Shown: positions 32,400 to 34,506 of the stretch, piece by piece
Layout of the letters: each line of letters opens with the position of its first letter
Numbering within the stretch: position 1 is the first letter of the stretch
Assembly: GCA_036510875.1 (NCBI GenBank)
Contig: DATCDE010000029.1
Span: 1-34,506, forward strand
Reading direction: 5' to 3'
Length of the DNA: 34,506 bases
DNA from: Actinomycetes bacterium
GTDB lineage: Bacteria > Actinomycetota > Actinomycetes > Prado026
Translations under genes and position numbers: made by a program
The notes under the pieces: model-generated
Told to the model about the DNA's origin: nothing
The model's database searches: none
What the model saw: the letters and a program-made list of their open reading frames with translations, nothing else

Positions 32400-33440
32400 A
32401 TGACTGTTACCGACCAGCCGGCCGCGGCCTCAGCCACCCGCCGGCTCACCACCGCCAAGGCCATCTCCGAGGCGATCGCGCAGGAGATGGAGCGCGACCC
32501 CGAGGTGTTCGTCATGGGCGAGGACGTCGCCGCGTACGGCGGCATCTTCGGCTCGACCACCGGCCTGCTCGACCAGTTCGGCCCCACCCGGATCATCGAC
32601 ACCCCGATCTCGGAGACCGGCTTCATCGGCGCCGGCATCGGGGCCGCCGTCGAAGGCATGCGGCCGGTCGTCGAGCTGATGTTCGTCGACTTCTTCGGCG
32701 TGTGCATGGACCAGATCTACAACCACATGGCGAAGATCCACTACGAGTCCGGCGGCAACGTGACGGTGCCGATGGTGCTGATGACCGCCGTGGGCGGCGG
32801 TTACTCCGACGGGGCTCAGCACTCGCAGTGCCTGTGGGGCACCTTCGCCCACCTGCCCGGCCTGAAGGTCGTCGTCCCCAGCAACCCGTACGACGCCAAG
32901 GGCCTGATGACCGCGGCGATCCGCGACGACAACCCGGTGCTCTACATGTTCCACAAGGGCGTCATGGGGCTGCCGTGGATGGCCAAGAACCCGCGGTCCA
33001 TCGGGCCGGTGCCGGCCGAGTCGTACGAGGTGCCCATCGGCAAGGCCGCGGTGGCGCGGCCCGGCCGCGACGTCACCGTCGTCAGCCTGTCCCTGTCGCT
33101 GCAGCGCTGCCTGGACGTCGCCGACGAGCTGGCCGGCGAGGGGCTCGAGGCCGAGGTCATCGACCTGCGCTCGGTCGTCCCGCTGGACCGCGAGGCGATC
33201 CTCGAGTCGGTGGGCCGCACCGGGAAGATCGTGGTGGTCGACGAGGACTACCGCTCGTTCGGACTGTCCGGGGAGATCGCCGCCACGATCGCCGAGTCCG
33301 ACCCTGGCCTGCTGCGGGCCCCGTTCACGCGGGTGGCTTACCCCGATGTCCCAGTTCCGTACGCCCGGCCGCTGGAGTACGAGGTGCTGCCGACGCACCG
33401 GCGGATCCGGGAGGCGATCGTGTCGGTTGCCGGGCGGTGA
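32400..33440 (+). CDS. TPP-dependent dehydrogenase E1 beta subunit (acetoin dehydrogenase-like)
   Basis: A 346-residue E1 beta subunit. The order LTTAKAISEAIAQEMERD, VFVMGEDVAAYGGIFGSTTG, IIDTPISETGFIGAGIGAAV, VGGGYSDGAQHSQCLWGTFA and VIDLRSVVPLDREAILESVG is that of AcoB/PdhB. It forms the alpha2beta2 E1 with the upstream product. AGGAGG lies just before ATG 32400. Its TGA stop overlaps the GTG start of the lipoyl-domain gene (GTGA), so the two proteins are made together. Confidence 0.88.
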   Translation: MTVTDQPAAASATRRLTTAKAISEAIAQEMERDPEVFVMGEDVAAYGGIFGSTTGLLDQFGPTRIIDTPISETGFIGAGIGAAVEGMRPVVELMFVDFFGVCMDQIYNHMAKIHYESGGNVTVPMVLMTAVGGGYSDGAQHSQCLWGTFAHLPGLKVVVPSNPYDAKGLMTAAIRDDNPVLYMFHKGVMGLPWMAKNPRSIGPVPAESYEVPIGKAAVARPGRDVTVVSLSLSLQRCLDVADELAGEGLEAEVIDLRSVVPLDREAILESVGRTGKIVVVDEDYRSFGLSGEIAATIAESDPGLLRAPFTRVAYPDVPVPYARPLEYEVLPTHRRIREAIVSVAGR

Positions 33441-33670
33441 GCGTCGAGATCACGTTCCCGGCGCTGGGCAAGGACCCCGACCAGCAGGGCGTGGTGGCGA
33501 CCTGGCTGGTCCGTGACGGCGAGCCGGTGACGGCCGGTCAGGTCATCGCCGAGGTCGCCGTCGACAAGGTGTCGGTGGACGTCGAGGCGCCCACCGCCGG
33601 GACGGTCCGGCTGCTGGTGCCCGAGGAGGGCGTGGCCACCCCGGGGACGGTGATCGCCCGCATCGAGTAG
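33437..33670 (+). CDS. Free-standing lipoyl-domain protein
   Basis: A 77-residue protein that is one complete lipoyl domain: ALGKDPDQQGVVATWLVRDG, then VIAEVAVDKVSVDVEAP with the lipoylation Lys44, then TVRLLVPEEGVATPG. There is no linker, subunit-binding domain or acyltransferase domain, and the frame closes at TAG 33668-33670 with no E2 sequence after it. Starting at GTG 33437 it overlaps the E1 beta stop by 4 bp. It probably serves as a mobile acyl carrier for the E1 encoded upstream, passing the group to an acyltransferase made elsewhere, or works as a GcvH-like carrier; this is inference. Confidence 0.85.
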   Translation: MSVEITFPALGKDPDQQGVVATWLVRDGEPVTAGQVIAEVAVDKVSVDVEAPTAGTVRLLVPEEGVATPGTVIARIE

Positions 33671-33686
33671 ACCCGCCACCCCCCGC

Positions 33687-33758
33687 CCGCGAGTGGACAC
33701 CCAGTGAGCGTTATCCGGCGAAACGAGCCCTCTTCGCTCACTGCGGGTCCACTCGCGG
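33687..33758. repeat. Large imperfect palindrome between convergent genes
   Basis: Bases 33687-33710 pair with 33735-33758 at 22 of 24 positions around a 24-nt loop. It lies 16 bp after the lipoyl gene and 9 bp before the 3' end of the converging DinB-like gene, so it can act as a two-way terminator. The long, non-GC-only arms and structured loop (CGTTATCCGGCGAAACG) also fit a dispersed REP-like intergenic element. Confidence 0.65.
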
Positions 33759-33767
33759 CGCTCAGGC

Positions 33768-34373
33768 TTAGGGGGCGCGGTCCTCGATCTCCCAGGCGTG
33801 GTCGAGGACGTGCCAGCCGATCCGGCGGACGGCGTACCGAGGCGGCCAGGCGCCCTCCAGCCCGCCGCCGCGCAGGGCGTCCAGCAGCGCGGCCCGCTGG
33901 TCGGTCCACGGCGTCCGCGGCGGCACCCGGACACCGACCTTGCGCAGGTAGACCCGCTCGGCCTCCCGCACGTGCTCCGCGACCGCGTCCCGGTCCCGGC
34001 CGCCGCCGCGGGGGCCCTTGCGCAGCTCGGCAGGCGCCGTCGCGGTCACCGAGTCGAACGCCGTCCAGCAGGCCTCCAGCAGGCCGGCCTGCCGGTCGGC
34101 CTCGGACCCGGTCAGCGGCTCGTCGTCCCACGGACCCTTGGCATCGGGAGCCCCGAAGTCGGTCGTCGCGCTACCCGACAGCCGACCGACCACCGCGAGG
34201 TCCCCGGGGGCGAACGAGGGCCCGACCACCGCCGCGTACCGACCCGCATACTCCGCGAGCGCCTCCAGGGCGGCCTCCTCGCCCTTGCCGCGGCGGCACC
34301 AGCCGGGCCAGTCCACCGCAGCGGCGAACGTCGAGATACGGCCGAGCTCCAGGTACACCGGGATCGCGGGCAC
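33768..34373 (-). CDS. DinB-like helical-bundle protein of unknown function
   Basis: A 201-residue protein with the sequence features of the DinB/MDMPI superfamily: AVAEHVREAERVYLRKVGV supplies one possible metal-binding His and the C-terminal helix AVRRIGWHVLDHAWEIEDR supplies two more. The N-terminal part (VYLELGRISTFAAAVDWPGW) has no recognisable domain. Related proteins bind a divalent metal and sometimes act as thiol transferases; no reaction can be assigned. GTG 34373 is used; it directly follows a TGA in another frame at 34374-34376, and GGGTGA upstream is a weak ribosome site. Confidence 0.65.
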   Translation of the reverse strand: MPAIPVYLELGRISTFAAAVDWPGWCRRGKGEEAALEALAEYAGRYAAVVGPSFAPGDLAVVGRLSGSATTDFGAPDAKGPWDDEPLTGSEADRQAGLLEACWTAFDSVTATAPAELRKGPRGGGRDRDAVAEHVREAERVYLRKVGVRVPPRTPWTDQRAALLDALRGGGLEGAWPPRYAVRRIGWHVLDHAWEIEDRAP

Positions 34374-34376
34374 TCA

Positions 34377-34506
34377 CCCAGTGTGCAGAGCCGGTCGAGC
34401 GAAGGCGCACATCCGCCGTCCCGGCTCGGCGGGAGCGGGTCGGTCGCCACGGTGGCGCGGACGTCGGTGTCGCTGACGTTGCCGAACACCCCGCGTACCA
34501 CGACCA
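34377..34506 (-). pseudogene. Possible fragment of a SAM-dependent methyltransferase, cut by the window edge
   Basis: Reading in from the right edge on the minus strand, the frame gives VRGVFGNVSDTDVRATVA. This resembles the conserved GVFGNISDxD segment of a class I methyltransferase family of actinobacteria, in which about 80-100 more residues with a VxWTRHR motif normally follow. Here similarity stops at once and the frame runs into the next gene. The gene may be truncated or frameshifted; the part beyond the window is needed to decide. The end point given is approximate. Confidence 0.35.

Noticed and set aside
31571-33436. Open frame running ahead of the lipoyl domain as one 699-codon protein
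   Set aside because: Only the last 77 codons have homology; the rest is an alternate frame through the E1 alpha and beta genes.
33671-33768. Lipoyl gene as the front end of a truncated E2
   Set aside because: No subunit-binding or acyltransferase sequence in any frame follows before the palindrome and the converging gene, and the domain ends naturally, so a free-standing protein is the simpler reading; deletion in an ancestor cannot be excluded.
1-34506. tRNA, rRNA, CRISPR arrays, insertion sequences, phage genes
   Set aside because: No cloverleaf-like, direct-repeat array, transposase or integrase sequence was recognised on either strand.

Overview
The window is very GC-rich DNA from an actinobacterium of the Actinomycetes type. 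The signs are dense NGC/NGG codon use, GTG starts, GGAGG ribosome sites mixed with leaderless TAnnnT promoters, a mycothiol-type maleylpyruvate isomerase family protein, a DevR/DevS pair, a short cytochrome bd subunit I, and GabD1, HisC2 and BkdABC proteins that closely resemble mycobacterial ones as I remember them. Genus cannot be fixed from the sequence alone. No rRNA, tRNA, CRISPR array, insertion sequence or phage gene was seen, so this reads as chromosomal core and accessory metabolism.

Left part (1-8200): the 3' end of a FadE5-like acyl-CoA dehydrogenase closed by a 14-bp hairpin, a small membrane protein, a secreted glucose/sorbosone dehydrogenase-type protein, a DyP peroxidase remnant lacking its N-terminal half, GabD1, a SAM methyltransferase, an NHLRC2-like thioredoxin/NHL protein on the minus strand, and a pair of exported cell-wall enzymes (NlpC/P60 lipoprotein and M14 peptidase). 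Middle-left (8200-16300): a nitrilase-family amidase, a rhodanese lipoprotein with a CsoR/CstR-like operator across its promoter, a mycothiol-dependent isomerase-family protein, the bkdABC branched-chain 2-oxoacid dehydrogenase operon (minus), a GT-C membrane glycosyltransferase, and a thioesterase translationally coupled to devR.

Centre (16297-24650): devR (plus) meets a minus-strand operon cydA-cydB-cydD-cydC-devS. The operon holds cytochrome bd oxidase, its ABC assembly exporter and, as last gene, a GAF-GAF sensor kinase that keeps the haem-ligand histidine and distal tyrosine of DevS. A 20-bp sequence resembling a DosR/DevR box lies 78-97 bp upstream of cydA. Together these suggest a self-contained oxygen/redox-responsive respiratory circuit.

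Right part (24742-34506): a DMT-family permease broken by a frameshift and an amber codon, hisC2, a three-gene SipW cassette (TasA/camelysin-like exported protein, SipW-type signal peptidase, LamG-like exported protein), a small helical-repeat protein, a PiT phosphate transporter with its centre deleted, then an IclR regulator followed by a second E1 alpha/beta pair that ends in a free-standing 77-residue lipoyl domain instead of a full E2. A large imperfect palindrome, a DinB-like protein and a methyltransferase fragment close the window. Four broken genes (DyP, DMT, PiT, methyltransferase fragment) in one window point to gene decay.
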